DNA from: Amaranthus tricolor
Taxonomy: Eukaryota > Streptophyta > Magnoliopsida > Caryophyllales > Amaranthaceae
Length of the DNA stretch: 64,000 nucleotides
NCBI RefSeq assembly: GCF_026212465.1
Contig: NC_080058.1
Location: 23,640,109-23,704,108, forward strand
Direction of reading: 5' to 3'
Below are positions 26,701 through 41,400 of the stretch, one piece after another. Under the pieces are notes generated by a model. It had not been told where the DNA came from. It searched no databases and saw nothing but the letters and a program-made list of their open reading frames with translations. The translations under genes were made by a program, and so were the position numbers. The stretch's first letter is position 1. Every line of letters begins with the position of its first letter.

Positions 26701-29700
26701 TTCTTCATTGATCATTGATCCTTGTTCATTCTTCATCGTTCATTCTTCAATGATCATTGATCCTTGTTCGTTATTCATCATTCATTCTTCATTGATCATT
26801 CATCCTTGTTCATTCTTCATCGTTCATTCTTCATTGATCATTCATCCTTGTTCATTCTTCATCGTTCATTCTTTATTTATCATTGATCCTTGTTCGTTAT
26901 TCATCGTTCATTCTTCATTGATCATTGATCCTTGTTCATTCTTCATCGTCTATTCTTCATTGATCATTGATCCTTGTTCATTATTCATCCTTCATTCTTC
27001 ATTGATCATTGATCCTTGTTCATTCTTCATCGTTCATTATTCGTTGATCATTGATCTTTGTTCATTCTTCATTGATCATTGATCCTTGTTCATTCTTCAT
27101 CGTTCATTCTTCAATGAGCATTGAATCTTGTTCATTCTTCATCGTTCATTCTTCATGTATCATTGATCCTTGTTCTTTCTTCATCGTTCATTGTTCATTA
27201 ATCATTGATCCTTGTTCATTCTTCATCGTTCATTCTTCATTTATCATTGATCCTTGTTCATTCTTCATCGTTCATTGTTCATTAATCATTGATCCTTGTT
27301 CATTCTTCATCGTTCATTCTTCAATGATCATTGATCCTTGTTAATTCTTCATCGTTCATTGTTCATTGATCAATTATCCTTGTTCATTCTTCATCGTTAA
27401 TTCTTCATTGATCATTAATCCTTGTTCATTCTTCTTCGTTCATTCTTTAATGATCATTGAAACTTGTTCATTCTTCATCCTTCATTCTTCATTGATCATT
27501 GATCCTTGTTCGTTCTTCATCATTTATTCATTATTGATCAATGATCCTTGTTCATTCTTCATCGTTCATTCTTGATTGATTATTAATCATTGTTCATTCT
27601 TCATCGTTCATTCTTCCTTGATCATTGATCCTTGTTCATTCTTCATCGTTCATTCATTATTGATCAATGCTCCTTGTTCTTTCTTCATCGTTGATTCTTC
27701 ATTGATCATTGATCCTTCTTCATTATTCATCGTTCATTCTTCAATGATCATTGATCCTTGTTCGTTATTCATCGTTCATTCTTCATTGATCATTGATCCT
27801 TGTTCATTCTTCATCGTTCATTCATTATTGATCAATGATCCTTGTTCATTCTTTATCGTTCATTCTTCAATGATCATTGATTCTTGTTCATTCTTCATCG
27901 TTCATTCTTCATGTATCATTGATCCTTGTTCATTCTTCATCGTTCATTCTTCATTGATCATTGATCCATGTTCATTATTCATCATTCATTCTTCATTGAT
28001 CATTGATCCTTGTTCATTCTTCATCGTTCATTCTTCATTGATCGCTGATCCTTGTTCATTCTTCATTGTTCATTATTCATTGATCATTAATTCTTGTTCA
28101 TTCTTCATCGTTCATTCTTCAATGATCATTAAACCTTGTTCGTTATTCATCATTCATTCTTCATTGATCATTGCTCCTTGTTCATTCTTCATAGTTCATT
28201 CTTCATTGATCATTGATCCCTTGTCATTATTCATCGTTCATTCTTCATTGATCATTGATCCTTGTTCATTATTCATCGTTCATTATTCATTGATAATTGA
28301 TCCTTGTTCATTCTTCATCGTTCATTCTTCAATGATCATTGATCCTTGTTCATTCTTCATTGATTGTTGATCCTTGTTCATACTTCATCGTTCATTCTTC
28401 AATGATCATTGATCCTTGTTCATTCTTCATCGTTCATTCTTTATTGATCATTAATCCTTGTTCATTCTTCATCGTTCATTCTTCATTGATCATTGATCCT
28501 TGTTCATTCTTCATTGATCATTGATCCTTGTTCATTCTTCATCGTTCATTGTTCATTGATCAATTATCCTTGTTCATTCTTCATCGTTCATTCTTTATTG
28601 ATCATTAATCCTTGTTCATTCTTCATCGTTCATTCTTTAATGATCATTGAAACTTGTTCATTCTTCATCGTTCATTCTTCATTGATCATTGATCCTTGTT
28701 CGTTCTTCATCATTCACTCATTATTGATCAATGATCCTTGTTCATTCTTCATCGTTCATTCTTGATTGATTATTAATCATTGTTCATTCTTCATCGTTAA
28801 TTCTTCCTTGATCATTGATCCTTGTTCATTCTTCATCGTTCGTTCTTCATTGATCATTGATCCTTGTTCATTCTTCATCGTTGATTCATTATTGATCAAT
28901 GCTCCTTGTTCTTTCTTCATCGTTCATTCTTCATTGATCATTGATCCTTGTTCATTCTTCATCGTTCATTCTTCATTGATCGTTGATCCTTGTTCATTCT
29001 TCATCATTCATTCTTCATTGATCATTGATCCTTGTTCATTCTTCATTCTTCATCGTTCATTCTTCATTGATCATTGATCCTTGTTCATTCTTCTTCGTTC
29101 ATTCTTCATTGATCATTGATCCTTGTTCATTCTTCATCGTTCATTCATTATTGATCAATGCTCCTTGTTCTTTCTTCATCGTTCATTCTTCATTGATCAT
29201 TGATCCTTGTTCATTCTTCATCGTTCATTCTTCAATGATCATTGATCCTTGTTCATTATTGATCGGTCATTCTTCATTGATCATTGATCCTTGTTCATTC
29301 TTCATCGTTCATTCATTATTGATCAATGATCCTTGTTCATTCTTTATCGTTCATTCTTCAATGATCATTGATTCTTGTTCATTCTTCATCGTTCATTCTT
29401 CATTGATCATTGATCGTTGTTCATTATTCATCATTCATTCTTCATTGATCATTGATCCTTGTTCATTCTTCATCGTTCATTCTTCATTTATCATTGATCC
29501 TTGTTCATTCTTCATCGTTCATTGTTCATTAATCATTGATCCTTGTTCATTCTTCATTGTTCATTCTTCAATGATCATTGATCCTTGTTCATTCTTCATC
29601 GTTCATTGTTCATTGATCAATTATCCTTGTTCATTCTTCATCGTTCATTCTTCATTGATCATTGATCATTAATCCTTGTTCATTCTTCATCGTTCATTCT

Positions 29701-30326
29701 TTAATGATCATTGAAACTTGTTCATTCTTCATCGTTCATTCTTCATGTATCATTGATCCTTGTTCATTCTTCATCGTTCATTGTTCATTGATCAATTATC
29801 CTTGTTCATTCTTCATCGTTCATTCTTCATTGATCATTAATCCTTGTTCATTCTTCATCGTTCATTCTTCATTGATCATTGATCCTTGTTCATTCTTCAT
29901 TCTTCATCGTTCATTCTTCATTGATCATTGATCCTTGTTCATTCTTCTTCGTTCATTCTTCATTGATCATTGATCCTTGTTCATTATTCATCCTTCATTC
30001 TTCATTGATCATTGATCCTTGTTCATTCTTCATCGTTCATTATTCGTTGATCATTGATCTTTGTTCATTCTTCATTGATCATTGATCCTTGTTCATTCTT
30101 CATCGTTCATTCTTCAATGAGCATTGAATCTTGTTCATTCTTCTTCATTCATTCTTCATTAATCATTGATCCTTGTTCATTCTTCATCGTTCATTCTTCA
30201 TTTATCATTGATCCTTGTTCATTCTTCATCGTTCATTGTTCATTAATCATTGATCCTTGTTCATTCTTCATCGTTCATTCTTCAATGATCATTGATCCTT
30301 GTTAATTCTTCATCGTTCATTGTTCA

Positions 30327-33300
30327 TTGATCAATTATCCTTGTTCATTCTTCATCGTTAATTCTTCATTGATCATTAATCCTTGTTCATTCTTCATCGT
30401 TCATTCTTTAATGATCATTGAAACTTGTTCATTCTTCATCCTTCATTCTTCATTGATCATTGATCCTTGTTCGTTCTTCATCATTCATTCATTATTGATC
30501 AATGATCCTTGTTCATTCTTCATCGTTCATTCTTGATTGATTATTAATCATTGTTCATTCTTCATCGTTCATTCTTCCTTGATCATTGATCCTTGTTCAT
30601 TCTTCATCGTTCATTGATTATTGATCAATGCTCCTTGTTCTTTCTTCATCGTTGATTCTTCATTGATCATTGATCCTTCTTCATTCTTCATCGTTCATTC
30701 TTCAATGATCATTGATCCTTGTTCGTTATTCATCGTTCATTCTTCATTGATCATTGATCCTTGTTCATTCTTCATCGTTCATTCATTATTGATCAATGAT
30801 CCTTGTTCATTCTTTATCGGTCATTCTTCAATGATCATTGATTCTTGTTCATTCTTCATCGTTCATTCTTCATCGTTCATTCTTCCTTGTTCATTCTTCA
30901 TCGTTCATTCTTCATTGATCATTGATCCATGTTCATTATTCATCATTCATTCTTCATTGATCATTGATCCTTGTTCATTCTTCATCGTTCATTCTTCATT
31001 GATCGTTGATCCTTGTTCATTCTTCATTGATCATTAATTCTTGTTCATTCTTCATCGTTCATTCTTCAATGATCATTGAACCTTGTTCGTTATTCATCAT
31101 TCATTCTTCATTGATCATTGATCCTTGTTCATTCTTCATCGTTCATTCTTCATTGATCATTGATCCCTTGTCATTTTTCATCGTTCATTCTTCATTGATC
31201 ATTGATCCTTGTTCATTATTCATCGTTCATTATTCATTGATCATTGATCCTTGTTCATTCTTCATCGTTCATTCTTCAATGGTCATTGATCCTTGTTCAT
31301 TCTTCATTGATTGTTGATCCTTGTTCATATTTCATCGTTCATTCTTCAATGATCATTGATCCTTGTTCATTCTTCATCGTTCATTCTTTATTGATCATTA
31401 ATCCTTGTTCATTCTTCATCGTTCATTCTTCATTGATCATTGATCCTTGTTCATTCTTCATTGATCATTGATCCTTGTTCATTCTTCATCGTTCATTGTT
31501 CATTGATCAATTATCCTTGTTCATTCTTCATCGTTCATTCTTCATTGATCATTAATCCTTGTTCATTCTTCATCGTTCATTCTTTAATGATCATTGAAAC
31601 TTGTTCATTCTTCATCGTTCATTCTTCATTGATCATTGATCCTTGTTCGTTCTTCATCATTCACTCATTATTGATCAATGATCCTTGTTCATTCTTCATC
31701 GTTCATTCTTGATTGATTATTAATCATTGTTCATTCTTCATCGTTAATTCTTCCTTGATCATTGATCCTTGTTCATTCTTCATCGTTCATTCTTCATTGA
31801 TCATTGATCCTTGTTCATTCTTCATCGTTGATTCATTATTGATCAATGCTCCTTGTTCTTTCTTCATCGTTCATTCTTCATTGATCATTGATCCTTGTTA
31901 ATTCTTCATCGTTCATTCTTCATTGATCGTTGATCCTTGTTCATTCTTCATCGTTCATTCTTCATTGATCATTGATCCTTGTTCATTCTTCATTCTTCAT
32001 CGTTCATTCTTCATTGATCATTGATCCTTGTTCATTCTTCTTCGTTCATTCTTCAATGATCATTGATCCTTGTTAATTCTTCATCGTTCATTGTTCATTG
32101 ATCAATTATCCTTGTTCATTCTTCATCGTTAATTCTTCATTTATCATTAATCCTTGTTCATTCTTCATCGTTCATTCTTTAATGATCATTGAAACTTGTT
32201 CATTCTTCATCCTTCATTCTTCATTGATCATTGATCCTTGTTCGTTCTTCATCATTCATTCATTATTGATCATTGATCCTTGTTCATTCTTCATCGTTCA
32301 TTGATTATTGATCAATGCTCCTTGTTCTTTCTTCATCGTTGATTCTTCATTGATCATTGATCCTTCTTCATTCTTCATCGTTCATTCTTCAATGATCATT
32401 GATCCTTGTTCGTTATTCATCGTTCATTCTTCATTGATCATTGATCCTTGTTCATTCTTCATCGTTCATTCATTATTGATCAATGATCCTTGTTCATTCT
32501 TTATCGGTCATTCTTCAATGATCATTGATTCTTGTTCATTCTTCATCGTTCATTCTTCATCGTTCATTCTTCCTTGTTCATTCTTCATCGTTCATTCTTC
32601 ATTGATCATTGATCCATGTTCATTATTCATCATTCATTCTTCATTGATCATTGATCCTTGTTCATTCTTCATCGTTCATTCTTCATTGATCGTTGATCCT
32701 TGTTCATTCTTCATTGATCATTAATTCTTGTTCATTCTTCATCGTTCATTCTTCAATGATCATTGAACCTTGTTCGTTATTCATCATTCATTCTTCATTG
32801 ATCATTGATCCTTGTTCATTCTTCATCGTTCATTCTTCATTGATCATTGATCCCTTGTCATTTTTCATCGTTCATTCTTCATTGATCATTGATCCTTGTT
32901 CATTATTCATCGTTCATTATTCATTGATCATTGATCCTTGTTCATTCTTCATCGTTCATTCTTCAATGGTCATTGATCCTTGTTCATTCTTCATTGATTG
33001 TTGATCCTTGTTCATATTTCATCGTTCATTCTTCAATGATCATTGATCCTTGTTCATTCTTCATCGTTCATTCTTTATTGATCATTAATCCTTGTTCATT
33101 CTTCATCGTTCATTCTTCATTGATCATTGATCCTTGTTCATTCTTCATTGATCATTGATCCTTGTTCATTCTTCATCGTTCATTGTTCATTGATCAATTA
33201 TCCTTGTTCATTCTTCATCGTTCATTCTTCATTGATCATTAATCCTTGTTCATTCTTCATCGTTCATTCTTTAATGATCATTGAAACTTGTTCATTCTTC

Positions 33301-35400
33301 ATCGTTCATTCTTCATTGATCATTGATCCTTGTTCGTTCTTCATCATTCACTCATTATTGATCAATGATCCTTGTTCATTCTTCATCGTTCATTCTTGAT
33401 TGATTATTAATCATTGTTCATTCTTCATCGTTAATTCTTCCTTGATCATTGATCCTTGTTCATTCTTCATCGTTCATTCTTCATTGATCATTGATCCTTG
33501 TTCATTCTTCATCGTTGATTCATTATTGATCAATGCTCCTTGTTCTTTCTTCATCGTTCATTCTTCATTGATCATTGATCCTTGTTAATTCTTCATCGTT
33601 CATTCTTCATTGATCGTTGATCCTTGTTCATTCTTCATCGTTCATTCTTCATTGATCATTGATCCTTGTTCATTCTTCATTCTTCATCGTTCATTCTTCA
33701 TTGATCATTGATCCTTGTTCATTCTTCTTCGTTCATTCTTCAATGATCATTGATCCTTGTTAATTCTTCATCGTTCATTGTTCATTGATCAATTATCCTT
33801 GTTCATTCTTCATCGTTAATTCTTCATTTATCATTAATCCTTGTTCATTCTTCATCGTTCATTCTTTAATGATCATTGAAACTTGTTCATTCTTCATCCT
33901 TCATTCTTCATTGATCATTGATCCTTGTTCGTTCTTCATCATTCATTCATTATTGATCAATGATCCTTGTTCATTCTTCATCGTTCATTCTTGATTGATT
34001 ATTAATCATTGTTCATTCTTCATCGTTCATTCTTCCTTGATCATTGATCCTTGTTCATTCTTCATCGTTCATTCATTATTGATCAATGCTCCTTGTTCTT
34101 TCTTCATCGTTGATTCTTCATTGATCATTGATCCTTCTTCATTCTTCATCGTTCATTCTTCAATGATCATTGATCCTTGTTCGTTATTCATCGTTCATTC
34201 TTCATTGATCATTGATCCTTGTTCATTCTTCATCGTTCATTCATTATTGATCAATGATCCTTGTTCATTCTTTATCGGTCATTCTTCAATGATCATTGAT
34301 TCTTGTTCATTCTTCATCGTTCGTTCTTCATGTATCATTGATCCTTGTTCATTCTTCATCGTTCATTCTTCATTGATCATTGATCCATGTTCATTATTCA
34401 TCATTCATTCTTCATTGATCATTGATCCTTGTTCATTCTTCATCGTTCATTCTTCATTGATCGTTGATCCTTGTTCATTCTTCATTGTTCATTCTTCATT
34501 GATCATTAATTCTTGTTCATTCTTCATCGTTCATTCTTCAATGATCATTGAACCTTGTTCGTTATTCATCATTCATTCTTCATTGATCATTGATCCTTGT
34601 TCATTCTTCATCGTTCATTCTTCATTGATCATTGATCCCTTGTCATTTTTCATCGTTCATTCTTCATTGATCATTGATCCTTGTTCATTATTCATCGTTC
34701 ATTATTCATTGATCATTGATCCTTGTTCATTCTTCATCGTTCATTCTTCAATGGTCATTGATCCTTGTTCATTCTTCATTGATTGTTGATCCTTGTTCAT
34801 ATTTCATCGTTCATTCTTCAATGATCATTGATCCTTGTTCATTCTTCATCGTTCATTCTTTATTGATCATTAATCCTTGTTCATTCTTCATCGTTCATTC
34901 TTCATTGATCATTGATCCTTGTTCATTCTTCATTGATCATTGATCCTTGTTCATTCTTCATCGTTCATTGTTCATTGATCAATTATCCTTGTTCATTCTT
35001 CATCGTTCATTCTTCATTGATCATTAATCCTTGTTCATTCTTCATCGTTCATTCTTTAATGATCATTGAAACTTGTTCATTCTTCATCGTTCATTCTTCA
35101 TTGATCATTGATCCTTGTTCGTTCTTCATCATTCACTCATTATTGATCAATGATCCTTGTTCATTCTTCATCGTTCATTCTTGATTGATTATTAATCTTT
35201 GTTCATTCTTCATCGTTAATTCTTCCTTGATCATTGATCCTTGTTCATTCTTCATCGTTGATTCATTATTGATCAATGCTCCTTGTTCTTTCTTCATCGT
35301 TCATTCTTCATTGATCATTGATCCTTGTTAATTCTTCATCGTTCATTCTTCATTGATCGTTGATCCTTGTTCATTCTTCATCGTTCATTCTTCATTGATC
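30327..35400 (+). repeat. Higher-order triplication, units of about 1.69 and 1.79 kb
   Basis: Landmarks 31006, 31244, 31440 recur at 32693, 32931, 33127 (offset 1687) and again at 34716 and 34912 (offset 1785). 1687 and 1785 are multiples of 7 but not of 42, because 28- and 49-bp monomers are included. The second copy has lost about two monomers relative to the others near 32280. Confidence 0.8.
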
Positions 35401-38400
35401 ATTGATCCTTGTTCATTCTTCATTCTTCATCGTTCATTCTTCATTGATCATTGATCCTTGTTCATTCTTCTTCGTTCATTCTTCATTGATCATTGATCCT
35501 TGTTCATTCTTCATCGTTCATTCATTATTGATCAATGCTCCTTGTTCTTTCTTCATCGTTCATTCTTCATTGATCATTGATCCTTGTTCATTCTTCATCG
35601 TTCATTCTTCAATGATCATTGATCCTTGTTCGTTATTCATCGGTCATTCTTCATTGATCATTGATCCTTGTTCATTCTTCATCGTTCATTCATTATTGAT
35701 CAATGATCCTTGTTTATTCTTTATCGTTCATTCTTCAATGATCATTGATTCTTGTTCATTCTTCATCGTTCATTTTTCATGTATCATTGATCCTTGTTCA
35801 TTCTTCATCGTTCATTCTTCATTGATCATTGATCGTTGTTCATTATTCATCATTCATTCTTCATTGATCATTGATCCTTGTTCATTCTTCATCGTTCATT
35901 CTTCATTTATCATTGATCCTTGTTCATTCTTCATCGTTCATTGTTCATTAATCATTGATCCTTGTTCATTCTTCATCGTTCATTCTTCAATGATCATTGA
36001 TCCTTTGTCATTCTTCATCGTTCATTGTTCATTGATCAATTATCCTTGTTCATTCTTCATCGTTCATTCTTCATTGATCATTAATCCTTGTTCATTCTTC
36101 ATCGTTCATTCTTTAATGATCATTGAAACTTGTTCATTCTTCATCGTTCATTCTTCATGTATCATTGATCCTTGTTCATTCTTCATCGTTCATTGTTCAT
36201 TGATCAATTATCCTTGTTCATTCTTCATCGTTCATTCTTCATTGATCATTAATCCTTGTTCATTCTTCATCGTTCATTCTTCATTGATCATTGATCCTTG
36301 TTCATTCTTCATTCTTCATCGTTCATTCTTCATTGATCATTGATCCTTGTTCATTCTTCTTCGTTCATTCTTCATTGATCATTGATCCTTGTTCATTCTT
36401 CATCGTTCATTCTTTATTTATCATTGATCCTTGTTCGTTATTCATCGTTCATTCTTCATTGATCATTGATCCTTGTTCATTCTTCATCGTCTATTCTTCA
36501 TTGATCATTGATCCTTGTTCATTATTCATCCTTCATTCTTCATTGATCATTGATCCTTGTTCATTCTTCATCGTTCATTATTCGTTGATCATTGATCTTT
36601 GTTCATTCTTCATTGATCATTGATCCTTGTTCATTCTTCATCGTTCATTCTTCAATGAGCATTGAATCTTGTTCATTCTTCATCGTTCATTCTTCATGTA
36701 TCATTGATCCTTGTTCTTTCTTCATCGTTCATGGTTCATTAATCATTGATCCTTGTTCATTCTTCATCGTTCATTCCTCATTTATCATTGATCCTTGTTC
36801 ATTCTTCATCGTTCATTGTTCATTAATCATTGATCCTTGTTCATTCTTCATCGTTCATTCTTCAATGATCATTGATCCTTGTTAATTCTTCATCGTTCAT
36901 TGTTCATTGATCAATTATCCTTGTTCATTCTTCATCGTTAATTCTTCATTGATCATTAATCCTTGTTCATTCTTCATCGTTCATTCTTTAATGATCATTG
37001 AAACTTGTTCATTCTTCATCGTTCATTCTTCATTGATCATTGATCCTTGTTCGTTCTTCATCATTCATTCATTATTGATCAATGATCCTTGTTCATTCTT
37101 CATCGTTCATTCTTGATTGATTATTAATCATTGTTCATTCTTCATCGTTCATTCTTCCTTGATCATTGATCCTTGTTCATTCTTCATCGTTCATTCTTCA
37201 TTGATCATTGATCCTTGTTCATTATTCATCATTCATTCTTCATTGATCATTGATCCTTGTTCATTCTTCATCGTTCATTCTTCATTGATCGTTGATCCTT
37301 GTTCATTCTTCATCGTTCATTCTTCATTGATCATTGATCCTTGTTCATTCTTCATCGTTCATTCTTCAATGATCATTGATCCTTATTCGTTATTCATCAT
37401 TCATTCTTCATTGATCATTGATCCTTGTTCATTCTTCATCGTTCATTCTTCATTGATCATTGATCCTTGTTCATTATTCATCGTTCATTATTCATTGATC
37501 ATTGATCCTTGTTCATTCTTCATCGTTCATTCTTCAATGATCATTGATCCTTGTTCATTCTTCATTGATTGTTGATCCTTTTTCATACTTCATCGATCAT
37601 TCTTCAATGATCATTGATCCTTGTTCATTCTTCATCGTTCATTCTTTATTGATCATTAATCCTTGTTCATTCTTCATCGTTCATTCTTCATTGATCATTG
37701 ATCCTTGTTCATTCTTCATTGATCATTGATCCTTGTTCATTCTTCATCGTTCATTTTTCATTGATCAATTATCCTTGTTCATTCTTCATCGTTCATCTTC
37801 ATTGATCATTAATCCTTGTTCATTCTTCATCGTTCATTCTTTAATGATCATTGAAACTTGTTCATTCTTCATCGTTCATTCTTCATTGATCATTGATCCT
37901 TGTTCGTTCTTCATCATTCACTCATTATTGATCAATGATCCTTGTTCATTCTTCATCGTTCATTCTTGATTGATTATTAATCATTGTTCATTCTTCATCG
38001 TTAATTCTTCCTTGATCATTGATCCTTGTTCATTCTTCATCGTTCATTCTTCATTGATCATTGATCCTTGTTCATTCTTCATCGTTGATTCATTATTGAT
38101 CAATGCTCCTTGTTCTTTCTTCATCGTTCATTCTTCATTGATCATTGATCCTTGTTCATTCTTCATTGTTCATTCTTCATTGATCGTTGATCCTTGTTCA
38201 TTCTTAATCGTTCATTCGTCATTGATCATTGATCCTTGTTCATTCTTCATCGTGCATTCTTCATTGATCATTGATCCTTGTTCATTCTTCATCGTTCATT
38301 CATTATTGATCAATGCTCCTTGTTCTTTCTTCATCGTTGATTCTTCATTGATCATTGATCCTTCTTCATTCTTCATCGTTCATTCTTCAATGATCATTGA

Positions 38401-41400
38401 TCCTTGTTCGTTATTCATCGTTCATTCTTCATTGATCATTGATCCTTGTTCATTCTTCATCGTTCATTCATTATTGATCAATGATCCTTGTTCATTCTTT
38501 ATCGTTCATTCTTCAATGATCATTGATTCTTGTTCATTCTTCATCGTTCATTCTTCATGTATCATTGATCCTTGTTCATTCTTCATCGTTCATTCTTCAT
38601 TGATCATTGATCCATGTTCATTATTCATCATTCATTCTTCATTGATCATTGATCCTTGTTCATTCTTCATCATTCATTCTTCATTGATCGTTGATCCTTG
38701 TTCATTCTTCATTGTTCATTCTTCATTGATCATTAATTTTTATTCATTCTTCATCGTTCATTCTTCAATGATCATTGAACCTTGTTCGTTATTCATCATT
38801 CATTCTTCATTGATCATTGATCCTTGTTCATTCTTCATCGTTCATTCTTCATTGATCATTGATCCCTTGTCATTCTTCATTGTTCATTCTTCATTGATCA
38901 TTGATCCTTGTTCATTATTCATCGTTCATTATTCATTGATCATTGATCCTTGTTCATTCTTCATCATTCATTCTTCAATGATCATTGATCCTTGTTCATT
39001 CTTCATTGATTGTTGATCCTTGTTCATACTTCATCGTTCATTCTTCAATGATCGTTCATTCTTCATCGTTCATTCTTTATTGATCATTAATCCTTGTTCA
39101 TTCTTCATCGTTCATTCTTCATTGATCATTGATCCTTGTTCATTCTTCATTGATCATTGATCCTTGTTCATTCTTCATCGTTCATTGTTCATTGATCAAT
39201 TATCCTTGTTCATTCTTCATCGTTCATTCTTCATTGATCATTAATCCTTGTTCATTCTTCATCGTTCATTCTTTAATGATCATTGAAACTTGTTCATTCT
39301 TCATCGTTCATTCTTCATTGATCATTGATCCTTGTTCGTTCTTAATCATTCACTCATTATTGATCAATGATCCTTGTTCATTCTTCATCGTTCATTCTTG
39401 ATTGATTATTAATCATTGTTCATTCTTCATCGTTAATTCTTCCTTGATCATTGATCCTTGTTCATTCGTCATCCTTCATTCTTCATTGATCATTGATCCT
39501 TGTTCATTCTTCATCGTTGATTCATTATTGATCAATGCTCCATGTTCTTTCTTCATCGTTCATTCTTCATTGATCATTGATCCTTGTTCATTCTTCATCG
39601 TTCATTCTTCATTGATCGTTGATCCTTGTTCATTCTTCATCGTTCATTCTTCATTGATCATTGATCCTTGTTCATTCTTCATTCTTCATCGTTCATTCTT
39701 CATTGATCATTGATCCTTGTTCATTCTTCATCGTTCATTCTTTATTGATCAATGCTCCTTGTTCTTTCTTCATCGTGCATTCTTCATTGATCATTGATCC
39801 TTGTTCATTCTTCATCGTTCATTCTTCAATGATCATTGATCCTTGTTCGTTATTCATCGGTCATTCTTCATTGATCATTGATCCTTGTTCATTCTTCATC
39901 GTTCATTCATTATTGATCAATGATCCTTGTTCATTCTTTATCGTTCATTCTTCAATGATCATTGATTCTTGTTCATTCTTCATCGTTCATTTTTCATGTA
40001 TCATTGATCCTTGTTCATTCTTCATCGTTCATTCTTCATTGATCATTGATCGTTGTTCATTATTCATCATTCATTCTTCATTGATCATTGATCCTTGTTC
40101 ATTCTTCATCGTTCATTCTTCATTTATCATTGATCCTTGTTCATTCTTCATCGTTCATTGTTCATTAATCATTGATCCTTGTTCATTCTTCATCGTTCAT
40201 TCTTCAATGATCATTGATCCTTGTTCATTCTTCATCGTTCATTGTTCATTGATCAATTATCCTTGTTCATTCTTCATCGTTCATTCTTCATTGATCATTA
40301 ATCCTTGTTCATTCTTCATCGTTCATTCTTCATTGATCATTGATCCTTGTTTATTCTTCATTCTTCATCGTTCATTCTTCATTGATCATTGATCCTTGTT
40401 CATTCTTCTTCGTTCATTCTTCATTGATCATTGATCCTTGTTCATTCTTCATCGTTCATTCTTTATTTATCATTGATCCTTGTTCGTTATTCATCGTTCA
40501 TTCTTCATTGATCATTGATCCTTGTTCATTCTTCATCGTCTATTCTTCATTGATCATTGATCCTTGTTCATTATTCATCCTTCATTCTTCATTGATCATT
40601 GATCCTTGTTCATTCTTCATCGTTCATTATTCGTTGATCATTGATCTTTGTTCATTCTTCATTGATCATTGATCCTTGTTCATTCTTCATCGTTCATTCT
40701 TCAATGAGCATTGAATCTTGTTCATTCTTCATCGTTCATTCTTCATGTATAATTGATCCTTGTTCTTTCTTCATCGTTCATTGTTCATTAATCATTGATC
40801 CTTGTTCATTCTTCATCGTTCATTCTTCATTTATCATTGATCCTTGTTCATTCTTCATTGATTATTGATCCTTGTTCATTCTTCATCGTTCATTCTTCAA
40901 TGATCATTGATCCTTGTTAATTCTTCATCGTTCATTGTTCATTGATCAATTATCCTTGTTCATTCTTCATCGTTAATTCTTCATTGATCATTAATCCTTG
41001 TTCATTCTTCATCGTTCATTCTTTAATGATCATTGAAACTTGTTCATTCTTCATCCTTCATTCTTCATTGATCATTGATCCTTGTTCGTTCTTCATCATT
41101 CATTCATTATTGATCAATGATCCTTGTTCATTCTTCATCGTTCATTCTTGATTGATTATTAATCATTGTTCATTTTTCATCGTTCATTCTTCCTTGATCA
41201 TTGACCCTTGTTCATTCTTCATCGTTCATTCTTCATTGATCATTGATCCTTGTTCATTATTCATCATTCATTCTTCATTGATCATTAATCCTTGTTCATT
41301 CTTCATCGTTCATTCTTCATTGATCGTTGATCCTTGTTCATTCTTCATCGTTCATTCTTCATTGATCATTGATCCTTGTTCATTCTTCATCGTTCATTCT

